This document shows, piece by piece, positions 1 to 7,373 of a DNA stretch of 64,000 bases. Source of the DNA: Mycobacterium gordonae (GTDB taxonomy: Bacteria; Actinomycetota; Actinomycetes; Mycobacteriales; Mycobacteriaceae). The notes below the pieces were generated by a model. That model was not told the DNA's origin, did no database searches, and saw nothing but the letters and a program-made list of their open reading frames with translations. The translations under genes were made by a program, and so were the position numbers. The DNA is taken from NCBI RefSeq assembly GCF_002101675.1, contig NZ_LQOY01000019.1:1-64000 (forward strand). The letters are read 5' to 3'. Every line of letters begins with the position of its first letter. Positions within the stretch are counted from its first letter, which is position 1.

Positions 1-26
1 GCCGGCGGATGCGGGTAACCACTTGG

Positions 27-60
27 CATTGCAACTCCTAAGATCCATGTTGTTGCAATG
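27..60. promoter_or_regulatory. Inverted repeat, possible operator
   Basis: CATTGCAAC at 27-35 and its exact complement GTTGCAATG at 52-60 form 9-base arms around a 16-base spacer. No T-tract follows, so a regulator site is more likely than a terminator. It lies beyond the 3' end of the minus-strand gene at 133-714, so it probably serves a gene left of the window. The remaining bases of 1-132 show nothing else. Confidence 0.4.
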
Positions 61-132
61 ACCGTATGAATTTGCCGGCGGTTTTTTCGCACTGTGTTCA
101 CGCTCGGCGAGAGCCGAGCCGCCGGGGTCCAG

Positions 133-714
133 CTAAGCGGGGTTGCGGCCGGTGAACGCGATCAGCCGCGTCAGCGGGTCGGCGTCGTCGGGCACCGAGA
201 CCGGGTCGTCGAATCCGGCCGGGCCGCGTTGTTCCGGCTTGATTACCTTCTGCGCCCATCCCAGTACGTATTCGGCCAGTGAATCCGGGGCGTCGACGTC
301 GTGTCCGACGGCGCGGGCGTAATCCCAGGCGTGCACCAAGAATTCGATGGAAAAAACGGCGACGGCCACCCGGGCTGGCATCGAGCCCGATCCGAATGCG
401 ACCTCACCGTCCAGACCTCGCTTGTGCCAGGCATCCAACGCCTGCCTCGCGGCGGTGACCACCAGCTGTTCCACCGAATCGGTGTCGGGGTGCACGTCGA
501 ACTCCGCACCGGCCATGCCGCCCAGGCTGGTGATCGAATTCACCAGGTGCCCGGTCAGGTCCTTGACGTTGTACTCCGAGCATGGCGTCTGCTTCGACTT
601 GTCCGAGCCGGCGACGGTGTGTAGCACCTGCTGCAGCACCCCCAGACTCAGTTCAGCGCTGCGCAGCTCGTCGGTAGGGGGTGATTCGGGGCCGGGTACC
701 AAGTCATCGGGCAT
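133..714 (-). CDS. DinB/MDMPI-like metal-binding protein (TIGR03086 type)
   Basis: About 193 residues of the mycothiol-dependent maleylpyruvate isomerase N-terminal (DinB-like) superfamily, here of the TIGR03086 type. Members are four-helix-bundle proteins with a metal site made of histidines. The early Cys-Ser-Glu-Tyr-Asn-Val segment followed by Gly-His (GHLVNS), and the later HAWDYARA stretch, carry the expected histidines. The ATG at 714 is chosen; a GTG nine bases upstream (723) is also possible. It is divergent from echA21 with only 23 bases between the starts, the arrangement of H37Rv Rv3773c and Rv3774. The substrate is unknown; a thiol-dependent transferase or isomerase role is only a family inference. 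Confidence 0.85.
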   Translation of the reverse strand: MPDDLVPGPESPPTDELRSAELSLGVLQQVLHTVAGSDKSKQTPCSEYNVKDLTGHLVNSITSLGGMAGAEFDVHPDTDSVEQLVVTAARQALDAWHKRGLDGEVAFGSGSMPARVAVAVFSIEFLVHAWDYARAVGHDVDAPDSLAEYVLGWAQKVIKPEQRGPAGFDDPVSVPDDADPLTRLIAFTGRNPA

Positions 715-737
715 ACCAGCCACGCTACGGTCTCGAT

Positions 738-1562
738 ATGGGCGAAACCTACGAATCGGTCACCGTCGAGATCAAGGACCAGGTCGCTCAGGTGACGCTG
801 ATCGGCCCGGGCAAGGGCAACGCGATGGGGCCCGCCTTCTGGTCGGAGATGCCGGACGTGTTCGCCACGCTCGACGCCGACCCCGACGTCCGCGCCATCG
901 TGATCACCGGGTCGGGCCGGAACTTCAGCTACGGCCTGGACGTGCCGGCCATGGGCGGGGCGTTCACGCCCCTGCTTTCCGGTGACGCCCTGGCCGGGCC
1001 ACGCGCCGCCTTCCACCGCGAGGTCAAGCGCATGCAAGCTGCGATCACCGCCATCGCCGACTGCCGAACCCCGACCATCGCCTCGGTGCACGGCTGGTGC
1101 ATCGGCGGCGGCGTCGACCTGATTTCGGCGGTCGACATCCGCTACGCCAGCGCCGACGCCAAGTTCTCCGTCCGCGAGGTCAAGCTGGCCATCGTCGCCG
1201 ACGTCGGCAGCCTGGCCCGGCTGCCGCTCATCCTCAACGACGGACACCTGCGCGAACTCGCCTTGACGGGCAAGGACATCGACGCCCAGCGTGCCGAGAA
1301 GATCGGCCTGGTCAATGACGTATACGACGACGCCGAGGCCACCTTGGCGGCGGCGCACGCCACCGCCGCCGAGATCGCCGCCAACCCCCCACTGACCGTG
1401 CACGGCATCAAGGACGTACTTGACCAGCAGCGCATCTCGGCAGTGTCGGAAAGCCTGCGCTACGTCGCCGCCTGGAATGCGGCGTTCCTCCCGTCCAAGG
1501 ACCTGACCGAGGGCATCTCGGCGACGTTCGCCAAGCGTCCGCCACAGTTCACCGGCGAGTAG
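738..1562 (+). CDS. echA21: Enoyl-CoA hydratase/isomerase family protein
   Basis: A crotonase-fold protein of 274 residues that would hydrate or isomerise an enoyl-CoA thioester in the cytoplasm. The CoA-binding and oxyanion-hole segments are visible: GSGRNFSYGLDV near residue 57, and HGWCIGGGVDLISAVDIRYA near residue 118. An acidic residue in FSVREVKLAI matches the usual active-site glutamate region. The ATG at 738 begins MGETYESV, the normal N-terminus; the open frame extends further upstream but that part overlaps the divergent gene. The symbol rests on the neighbourhood (Rv3773c-like gene before, lipE after). It overlaps the convergent membrane gene by 14 bases. Confidence 0.9.
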   Translation: MGETYESVTVEIKDQVAQVTLIGPGKGNAMGPAFWSEMPDVFATLDADPDVRAIVITGSGRNFSYGLDVPAMGGAFTPLLSGDALAGPRAAFHREVKRMQAAITAIADCRTPTIASVHGWCIGGGVDLISAVDIRYASADAKFSVREVKLAIVADVGSLARLPLILNDGHLRELALTGKDIDAQRAEKIGLVNDVYDDAEATLAAAHATAAEIAANPPLTVHGIKDVLDQQRISAVSESLRYVAAWNAAFLPSKDLTEGISATFAKRPPQFTGE

Positions 1563-1935
1563 CGCTCAGCCACAGCGCTGCGGCCAGCCACCCCGTCGAG
1601 ATCAGCAGTCCGGCGAACTCCAGCCACCCGACCGTCGCGCCGGCGCGGTGCCCGGTGTCGACGAGGTGGCTCAACGCGTGCAGCGCCCAGTGCGCGGTGG
1701 CGAACGCCAGTGCAGGCACTCGCCAGGACGGCCAGCGCAGCGCCGCCAGCAGCAACAGGCCCAGCGGCAACTCGAACGAGGCGTTGTCGAAAATGTAGTG
1801 GTCGTTGCGAACGCCGAACGCGCCGAGGCTGTCGAAGAAGACGCTTGGCGCCACGATCATGAACAACCCGAGGCCAACCGAATAGAACCCGAAGACGAGC
1901 AGGATCACCTCGACATAGCGTGCACGGCCTGTCAT
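1549..1935 (-). CDS. Small four-helix membrane protein, function unknown
   Basis: 128 residues with about four hydrophobic segments (for example VEVILLVFGFYSVGLGLFMI, then LPLGLLLLAALRW, and a final LLISTGWLAAALWL). The ATG at 1935 gives MTGRARYVEV; the frame runs further upstream but lacks membrane-protein composition and overlaps the start of lipE. It is convergent with echA21 and divergent from lipE. I recognise no enzymatic motif. It resembles the small DoxX-like or 'DUF4345-like' membrane proteins common in mycobacteria, but this is only by layout. Confidence 0.75.
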   Translation of the reverse strand: MTGRARYVEVILLVFGFYSVGLGLFMIVAPSVFFDSLGAFGVRNDHYIFDNASFELPLGLLLLAALRWPSWRVPALAFATAHWALHALSHLVDTGHRAGATVGWLEFAGLLISTGWLAAALWLSATRR

Positions 1936-1960
1936 GGCTTCAAAGTTAGGCTGATCGTTG

Positions 1961-3202
1961 ATGAACTCGACACCCGATGGCCGGATCCGTGTGCCCGCCG
2001 ACCTGGACGCCGTCACGGCGATCAGCGAAGAAGACCACTCCGAGATCGACGCCGCCGCCGTCGACAAGATCTGGCAGGCGGCCCGGCACTGGTATCAGGC
2101 GGGCATGCACCCCGCCATCCAGCTCTGCATCCGGCGCAACGGAAAGGTCGTGCTCAACCGCGCCATCGGCCACGGCTGGGGCAACGCGCCCACCGACGAA
2201 CCCGACGCCGAGAAGATTGCCGTCACCACCGACACGCCGTTCTGCGTCTACTCGGCGGCCAAGGGCATCACCGCCACCGTGGTGCACATGCTGGTAGAGC
2301 AGGGGGTCTTCGCGCTCGACGACCGCGTCTGCGAATACATCCCCAGCTACACCAGCCACGGCAAAGACCGCACGACGATCCGCCATGTACTCACCCACAG
2401 TGCAGGCGTCCCGTTCCCCACCGGCCCCAAGCCCGACCTGCGCCGCGCCGACGACCACGAGTACGCGCAGGAACAGCTCGGCAAACTGCGGCCGCTGTAC
2501 CCGCCGGGACGGCTGCACATGTACCACGCGCTGACCTGGGGACCGCTGATGCGCGAGATCGTCTATGCGGCCGCCGGCAAAGACATCCGGGAGATCCTGG
2601 CCGCTGAAATCCTGGACCCGCTGGACTTCAGGTGGACCAATTTCGGCGTTGCGCCCCAGGACATTCCGCTGGTCGCGCCCAGCCACCCGACCGGCAAGCC
2701 GCTGCCGCCGGCCATTGCGGCGATTTTCCGCAAGGCGATCGGCGGCACGGTGCACGAGATCATCCCGTACACGAATACCCCGGCGTTCCTGTCCACCGTG
2801 GTGCCCTCGTCCAACACCATCTCCACCGCCGACGAACTGTCCCGGTTCGCCGAGATCTGGCGTCGCGGCGGCGAGCTGGACGGTGTGCGCATCATGAGCC
2901 CGGAGCGGATGTACGGCGCGGTGCAGGAATGCCGTCGGCTACGGCCCGACGTCGCGGTCGGCCTGATGCCGGCCCGCTGGGGCACCGGGTACATGCTCGG
3001 CACCGACCGGTTCGGGCCGTTCGGCCGCAACGCGCCACAGGCGTTCGGCAACCTCGGCCTGGCCAACATCGCGATCTGGGCGGATCCAGCGCGGGGCATG
3101 GCCGCCGGATTGATCAGCAGCGGCAAGCCGGGCAAGGATCCGGAGCTCAAGCGCTATAAGGCGTTGATGGACACGATCGCGGCGGCGATCCCGCGCGTCT
3201 GA
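1961..3202 (+). CDS. lipE: Beta-lactamase-fold serine esterase LipE
   Basis: 413 residues of the serine beta-lactamase/penicillin-binding-protein C family used by many mycobacterial 'Lip' esterases. The nucleophile motif SxxK is seen as SAAK in CVYSAAKGITAT near residue 105, and a tyrosine motif MYHALTWG follows near residue 187. The C-terminal half has the usual GYMLGTDRFGPFG and GLANIAIWADP stretches. ATG 1961 is chosen over the TTG one codon before it. Length agrees with H37Rv LipE (Rv3775). It probably hydrolyses short-chain esters; the natural substrate is not shown by the sequence. It runs in the same direction as echA21. Confidence 0.9.
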   Translation: MNSTPDGRIRVPADLDAVTAISEEDHSEIDAAAVDKIWQAARHWYQAGMHPAIQLCIRRNGKVVLNRAIGHGWGNAPTDEPDAEKIAVTTDTPFCVYSAAKGITATVVHMLVEQGVFALDDRVCEYIPSYTSHGKDRTTIRHVLTHSAGVPFPTGPKPDLRRADDHEYAQEQLGKLRPLYPPGRLHMYHALTWGPLMREIVYAAAGKDIREILAAEILDPLDFRWTNFGVAPQDIPLVAPSHPTGKPLPPAIAAIFRKAIGGTVHEIIPYTNTPAFLSTVVPSSNTISTADELSRFAEIWRRGGELDGVRIMSPERMYGAVQECRRLRPDVAVGLMPARWGTGYMLGTDRFGPFGRNAPQAFGNLGLANIAIWADPARGMAAGLISSGKPGKDPELKRYKALMDTIAAAIPRV

Positions 3203-3238
3203 GCGTTTGCCCCCGGACTGCGCGGGCAACCACCGGGG

Positions 3239-4345
3239 ATGGATTCCGAACGCTTCCGAAAACTCCTGGACACGCCCGGCCCGTTCGTGTCGGTGTACTT
3301 CGAAGACACGCACAACACACCCGACGCCGACGATCAGCTTGAGCTCCGATGGCGGGCGTTACGTGAGCAGCTGCAGCACGAGGGCGTCGACGACGAGGTG
3401 ACCACCGAGATCGAGCGCGCGGTGATGGATCTGCGCCCGCCCGTCGGCTGGAGCGGTCGGGGCGTGGTGGCCGGCGCCGATGGCGTCGTCGTCAACGAGC
3501 ACCTGCTGCGTCCCACCGCGACGACGGTGGTCCGGGTCTCGGATCTGCCCTACATCGTCCCGATCGTCGAACACGGCTTCGTCACGCCCGCCTACCTGCT
3601 GGTCGAGGTGGACCACACCGGCGCCGACATCACCATCCACGTCGACGGCGTCCTCGAGACTGAAGTCGTCGACGGTGGCGGCTATCCGGTGCATAAGGCC
3701 TCCGGCGCCGAAACCGCCGGATACGGCGACCCTCAGCAACGCACCGATGAAGCCGCGCGAAAGAACATCCGCGCGGTGGCCGACCGGATCGCCGAATTGG
3801 TGGACGGGACGAGGGCCGAGGCGGTGTTCGTGGTGGGAGAGGTGCGCTCACGATCGGATTTGATCAAGGCTCTGGCTGAGCGGGTGCAGGAGCGCGCGGT
3901 GCCGCTGGAGGTCGGAGCACGCAACAGCGGGCACGACCTCACCGAGGTGCAGGGGCACATCGACACCTGGTTCGCCACACGGCGACTCCGCGAAATCGAC
4001 GACGCCGCACAGCGTTTCGATGCCGAGAAGGGCAGACAGTCCGGACGCGCCGCCGAGGGTCTGGACGCCGTCTGCTCAGCCCTGCGGCAGGGTGCCGTGG
4101 AGACGCTGATCGTCGGCGACATCGGGGACGCCACAGTGGTCGCCGACGAAAGCATGACGACGGTGGCACCGAACGCCAATGCGCTCTCCGAACAGGGCGC
4201 CGCCCCTGCCAAGACGCTGCGCGCCGACGAGGCGCTGCCGATGTGGGCGGTATCGGTCGGGGCGGCGCTGGTGCGCACCGACGAGCGGATCGATCCGGCT
4301 GACGGTGTCGCCGCGGTGCTGCGGTACGCGCCGACACTGCACTGA
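3239..4345 (+). CDS. baeRF/eRF1-like protein, Rv2629 type
   Basis: 368 residues resembling H37Rv Rv2629, of the bacterial/archaeal eRF1-related (baeRF) group that has a Vms1/eRF1-like fold and is thought to act at stalled ribosomes. The N-terminus MDSERFRKLLDTPGPFVSVY is typical. The middle of the protein (about residues 95-250) is the eRF1 domain-2-like part, with repeated IVEHGFVTPAYLLVEV-type strands. The ATG at 3239 follows a GGGG stretch and lies 36 bases after the lipE stop. In H37Rv this position between lipE and Rv3777 is occupied by another gene, so this is an insertion or an alternative placement. Its exact reaction is unproven. Confidence 0.8.
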   Translation: MDSERFRKLLDTPGPFVSVYFEDTHNTPDADDQLELRWRALREQLQHEGVDDEVTTEIERAVMDLRPPVGWSGRGVVAGADGVVVNEHLLRPTATTVVRVSDLPYIVPIVEHGFVTPAYLLVEVDHTGADITIHVDGVLETEVVDGGGYPVHKASGAETAGYGDPQQRTDEAARKNIRAVADRIAELVDGTRAEAVFVVGEVRSRSDLIKALAERVQERAVPLEVGARNSGHDLTEVQGHIDTWFATRRLREIDDAAQRFDAEKGRQSGRAAEGLDAVCSALRQGAVETLIVGDIGDATVVADESMTTVAPNANALSEQGAAPAKTLRADEALPMWAVSVGAALVRTDERIDPADGVAAVLRYAPTLH

Positions 4346-4429
4346 GGGCTTTCGGCGTTGAGTCTGCGATCAGGGCGGTCGGTACTCGAACGAAGTCGCC
4401 CTGCGCGCAGGATCAACGTCACCACAGAG

Positions 4430-4516
4430 CGGTGGCGGAGGGATTTGAACCCCCGGACGGTTTTAGCCGTCTCTCGCTTTCAAGGCGAGTGCATTAGGCC
4501 GCTCTGCCACGCCACC
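4430..4516 (-). tRNA. tRNA-Ser(TGA)
   Basis: Read on the minus strand it begins GGTGGCG, pairs with CGCCACC at the 3' end, and has discriminator G. The anticodon stem CTCGC/GCGAG encloses CTTGAAA, so the anticodon is TGA. A long variable arm (GACGG...CCGTC) marks a class II serine tRNA. The T loop GGTTCAAATCC is present. CCA is not encoded. It is convergent with the baeRF gene and divergent from the following oxidoreductase. Confidence 0.97.
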
Positions 4517-4552
4517 GCAGATAAGGGTAGCGGTGCTTGTAGCGTGGCCAGC

Positions 4553-5524
4553 ATGCGCGCCATCGTCGCCGAGTCCCCCGAGCAGCTGCTTTGGCAAGAC
4601 GTTCCCGACGCATCCGCCGGACCGGGTGAAGTACTGATCAAGGTGGCAGCCGCCGGCGTCAATCGCGCCGACGTGCTGCAAGCCGCCGGCAAGTATCCGC
4701 CACCGCCGGGCGCCAGCGAGATCATCGGCATGGAGGTCAGTGGGACCATCTCCGACGTTGGTGCCGAGGTCACCGGATGGACTGTCGGACAAGATGTTTG
4801 CGCCTTGCTGGCCGGTGGTGGCTACGCCGAGTACGTCGCCGTTCCCGCCGGCCAGGTGATGCCGATTCCCGCGCCGCTGGACGTCGTAGACGCCGCCGGC
4901 GTCCCGGAAGTGGCCTGCACGGTCTGGTCGAATCTGGTGATGACGGCGCATCTGGGCCCCGGACAACTGGTGCTGCTGCACGGCGGGGCCAGCGGCATCG
5001 GCAGCCACGCGATTCAGGTGGCGCGCGCGTTGGGGGCCCGCGTCGCGGTCACCGCCGGCTCCGCGGAGAAGCTTGAACTGTGCCGGGAGTTGGGCGCTGA
5101 CATCGCCATCTCCTATCGCGACGAGGACTTCGTCGCGCGGCTGATGCAGGAGACGAAGGGCGCCGACGTCATCCTCGACATCATGGGGGCCGCTTACCTG
5201 GACCGCAATATCGACGCGCTGGCCACCGACGGTCAGCTGGTCATCATCGGCATGCAGGGCGGGGTGAAGGCCGAACTGAACATCGGCAAACTCATGGCCA
5301 AACGGGCCCGCGTCATCGGCACCACCCTGCGCGCCCGGCCGGTCAGCGGGCCGAACAGCAAAAGCGCCATCGTCGACGCGGTGACGACGTCGGTCTGGCC
5401 GATGTTCGCCAGCCAGCGGGTCCGGCCGATCATCGGCAGACGGCTGCCGATCCAGGACGCGGCCGAAGCCCACCGTCTGCTGCAGTCGGGCGAGACGTTC
5501 GGGAAGATTTTGCTGACGCTCTAG
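4553..5524 (+). CDS. NAD(P)H:quinone oxidoreductase, MDR family
   Basis: 323 residues of the zinc-free medium-chain dehydrogenase/reductase family (QOR/PIG3 type). The N-terminal GroES-like part has GVNRADVLQAAGKYPPPPG. The Rossmann part carries LLHGGASGIGSHAIQVA near residue 142 for the nucleotide. No structural-zinc cysteine cluster is seen. The ATG at 4553 gives MRAIVAESPEQ; the frame continues upstream but through the tRNA. It corresponds in position to H37Rv Rv3777. It likely reduces quinones or other alpha,beta-unsaturated carbonyls with NADPH. Confidence 0.88.
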   Translation: MRAIVAESPEQLLWQDVPDASAGPGEVLIKVAAAGVNRADVLQAAGKYPPPPGASEIIGMEVSGTISDVGAEVTGWTVGQDVCALLAGGGYAEYVAVPAGQVMPIPAPLDVVDAAGVPEVACTVWSNLVMTAHLGPGQLVLLHGGASGIGSHAIQVARALGARVAVTAGSAEKLELCRELGADIAISYRDEDFVARLMQETKGADVILDIMGAAYLDRNIDALATDGQLVIIGMQGGVKAELNIGKLMAKRARVIGTTLRARPVSGPNSKSAIVDAVTTSVWPMFASQRVRPIIGRRLPIQDAAEAHRLLQSGETFGKILLTL

Positions 5525-5527
5525 CGG

Positions 5528-5970
5528 CTAGGCGGGTCCGCCCGCACCACCACCGCCGCCCGTCCCGCCGTCGCCGGCTGAGCCGCCCACATTGGAAGTG
5601 CCGGGGGTCCCGGGCGCGCCGCTGATTCCCGCTCCGCCGGCGCCCCGTTGGCTCCGTCGCCGATCAGCGGGCGGCCTACCAGCGCCCGCGTGGGCGCGTT
5701 GAGCACATCGAGCAGCAACTGCTCGACACCGGCGGCATCCGCAGCGGCATAGGACGTCGCGCCGGCCTCCAGGACGTGGATGAACTGCCCCTGCAGGGCA
5801 CCCACCTGGGCGGTGGCCAGCTGGAAATGTCGACCGTGGGCGCTGAACAAGGCGGCGATGTCCGCCGACACCTCGTCCTGGGCCGCAGCCAGCAATTGGG
5901 TTGTCGGGGTCAGGGCGGTGTGAGCGGCCGCATCGACCCCGCCGCGACCGCCGAGAGGTCCGAATGACAT
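5528..5970 (-). pseudogene. Short PE_PGRS-type gene with a frameshift
   Basis: The minus-strand frame from ATG 5970 encodes a PE domain: DEVSADIAALFSAHGRHFQ, a YxxxD secretion signal (YAAAD), and the linker GRPLIGDGANGAP. There the frame slips near 5638. The usual GGAG-rich tail (GAGISGAPGTPG ... [10 protein letters not shown]) continues to 5528 in the neighbouring frame. One extra G would restore a single reading frame of about 147 codons. The PE N-terminus is also short by roughly 15 residues against normal PE domains. So this is either a decayed PE_PGRS or an intact gene with a sequencing error in a G/C run. A GGAAGGGGAAG ribosome site precedes the ATG. Confidence 0.75.
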
Positions 5971-6056
5971 CGCTTCCCCTTCCGTTCAGCAAACGCTGAC
6001 GGAAGGCAGCTGCGCAAAGGTTGACGGATTGTGAAATGGGCTGGTGGTCGAGCCCG

Positions 6057-7253
6057 CTAGCCCAGTGAAGCCAGCGCCCGCACCAACTGGTCGACCTCGG
6101 CCATCGTCGAGTAGTGCGCCAAGCCGACGGTGACCGCGCCGCCGATGTCGTTGACCCCCAGCACGTCGAGAACCCGGGAACTCGCGTTGGCGATGGCCAG
6201 GATGCCGTTGTCGGCCAACCGCTGCACCACGCGGTCGGCCGGGACCTCGTTGACGGCGAAGCTGATCACCGGAATCCGTGATTCCGGCCGGCCCAGCATG
6301 ATGACCAGCGGCAGCGATCGCAGCGAGACCATCAGGTAGTCGTAGATCCGGTTCAGGTACGCCGAAGCCGACTGCATCGATACCGACAGCCGTTCCCGCC
6401 TGCTGCCGCGGGCCGACTCATCGAGTGAGGCGAGGTATTCGATGCTGGCGACGACGCCGGCCAGCAATCCGAACTGGTGGCCGCCCACCTCCAGCCGCTC
6501 GGGCCCGGTGGCATACGGATTGGTCGAGACCGAGCTGAAGGTGTTGATCAGCGCCGGCTCCCGGAACACCATCGCCCCGATCGGCGGTCCGCCCCAACCC
6601 ACGGCGTTCACCGCCACTACATCGGCTTCGGTTTCCTTGATGTCCATCAGCCGGTACGGCGCGGCCGCGGAGTGGTCGACCACCACCAGAGCACCCACGT
6701 CATGCGCCAGTTTGGTCATGGCCCGCAGATCGGTGACGGCGCCCAAAGTACCCGAGGCCGACGTCACCGCGACCAGCCTCGTGGACTTGTTGATCAAGCT
6801 CTCCCACTGCCAGGTCGGCAGCTCCCCGGTCTCGATGTCGACCTCGGCCCACTTGACTTTGGCACCGTAGCGATGCGACGCGCGCAGCCACGGCGCGATG
6901 TTGGCCTCGTCGTCCAGGCGGCTGACGACCACCTCATAACCCAGCCCGGCGCGGGCGGACGAGGCCTCGGCCAGCGACGCCAGCAGCACGGCGCGGTCGG
7001 CCCCTAGCACGACACCGTTGGGATCGGCGTTGACGAGATCGGCTACCGCCTCGCGCGCCGCCTCCAGCACGGCAGCGCTGCGCCGCGCGGAGGGGTGCGA
7101 CCCGGCTGTGCTCGCGCCCGACCTGCGGAACGCCGTCGACACGGTGGTCGCCACGGAATCCGGAATGAGCATGCCCGTCGGAGCATCGAAGTGCACCCAT
7201 CCGTCACCAAGCGACGGGTGCAGTCCGCGCACCCGGGCGACGTCGTAGGCCAT
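6057..7253 (-). CDS. Class V aminotransferase-fold protein lacking the PLP lysine
   Basis: 398 residues of the cysteine-desulfurase-like aminotransferase class V family, matching H37Rv Rv3778c in size and place. The fold signature [11 protein letters not shown] is present near residue 205. Downstream, where family members have a His-Lys or Ser-Lys-x-x-Gly-Pro motif, this protein reads [16 protein letters not shown] with no lysine, so the internal aldimine with PLP cannot form in the usual way. The C-terminal domain ([16 protein letters not shown]) is intact. The start ATG at 7253 ([10 protein letters not shown]) is the family start; a longer frame reaches 7313 but overlaps the promoter of the divergent gene. 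The reaction is therefore uncertain. Confidence 0.88.
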   Translation of the reverse strand: MAYDVARVRGLHPSLGDGWVHFDAPTGMLIPDSVATTVSTAFRRSGASTAGSHPSARRSAAVLEAAREAVADLVNADPNGVVLGADRAVLLASLAEASSARAGLGYEVVVSRLDDEANIAPWLRASHRYGAKVKWAEVDIETGELPTWQWESLINKSTRLVAVTSASGTLGAVTDLRAMTKLAHDVGALVVVDHSAAAPYRLMDIKETEADVVAVNAVGWGGPPIGAMVFREPALINTFSSVSTNPYATGPERLEVGGHQFGLLAGVVASIEYLASLDESARGSRRERLSVSMQSASAYLNRIYDYLMVSLRSLPLVIMLGRPESRIPVISFAVNEVPADRVVQRLADNGILAIANASSRVLDVLGVNDIGGAVTVGLAHYSTMAEVDQLVRALASLG

Positions 7254-7373
7254 GCCAGCCACCTTAGAGCTAACGCAATTTCCACAAATGGGTGTCGGTA
7301 GCGGGTGCGCCATAGACGTTCCAGCCGTTACCGGCCTCCCGAGTCAACTCACCCGGGCAGCCATACTAGTCGA

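Noticed and set aside
5978..6006. Hairpin (CCTTCCGTTCAGC / GCTGACGGAAGG) as a terminator
   Set aside because: It has a bulge, no T-run, and lies in the leader of the PE_PGRS-type gene, so a terminator call is not supported.
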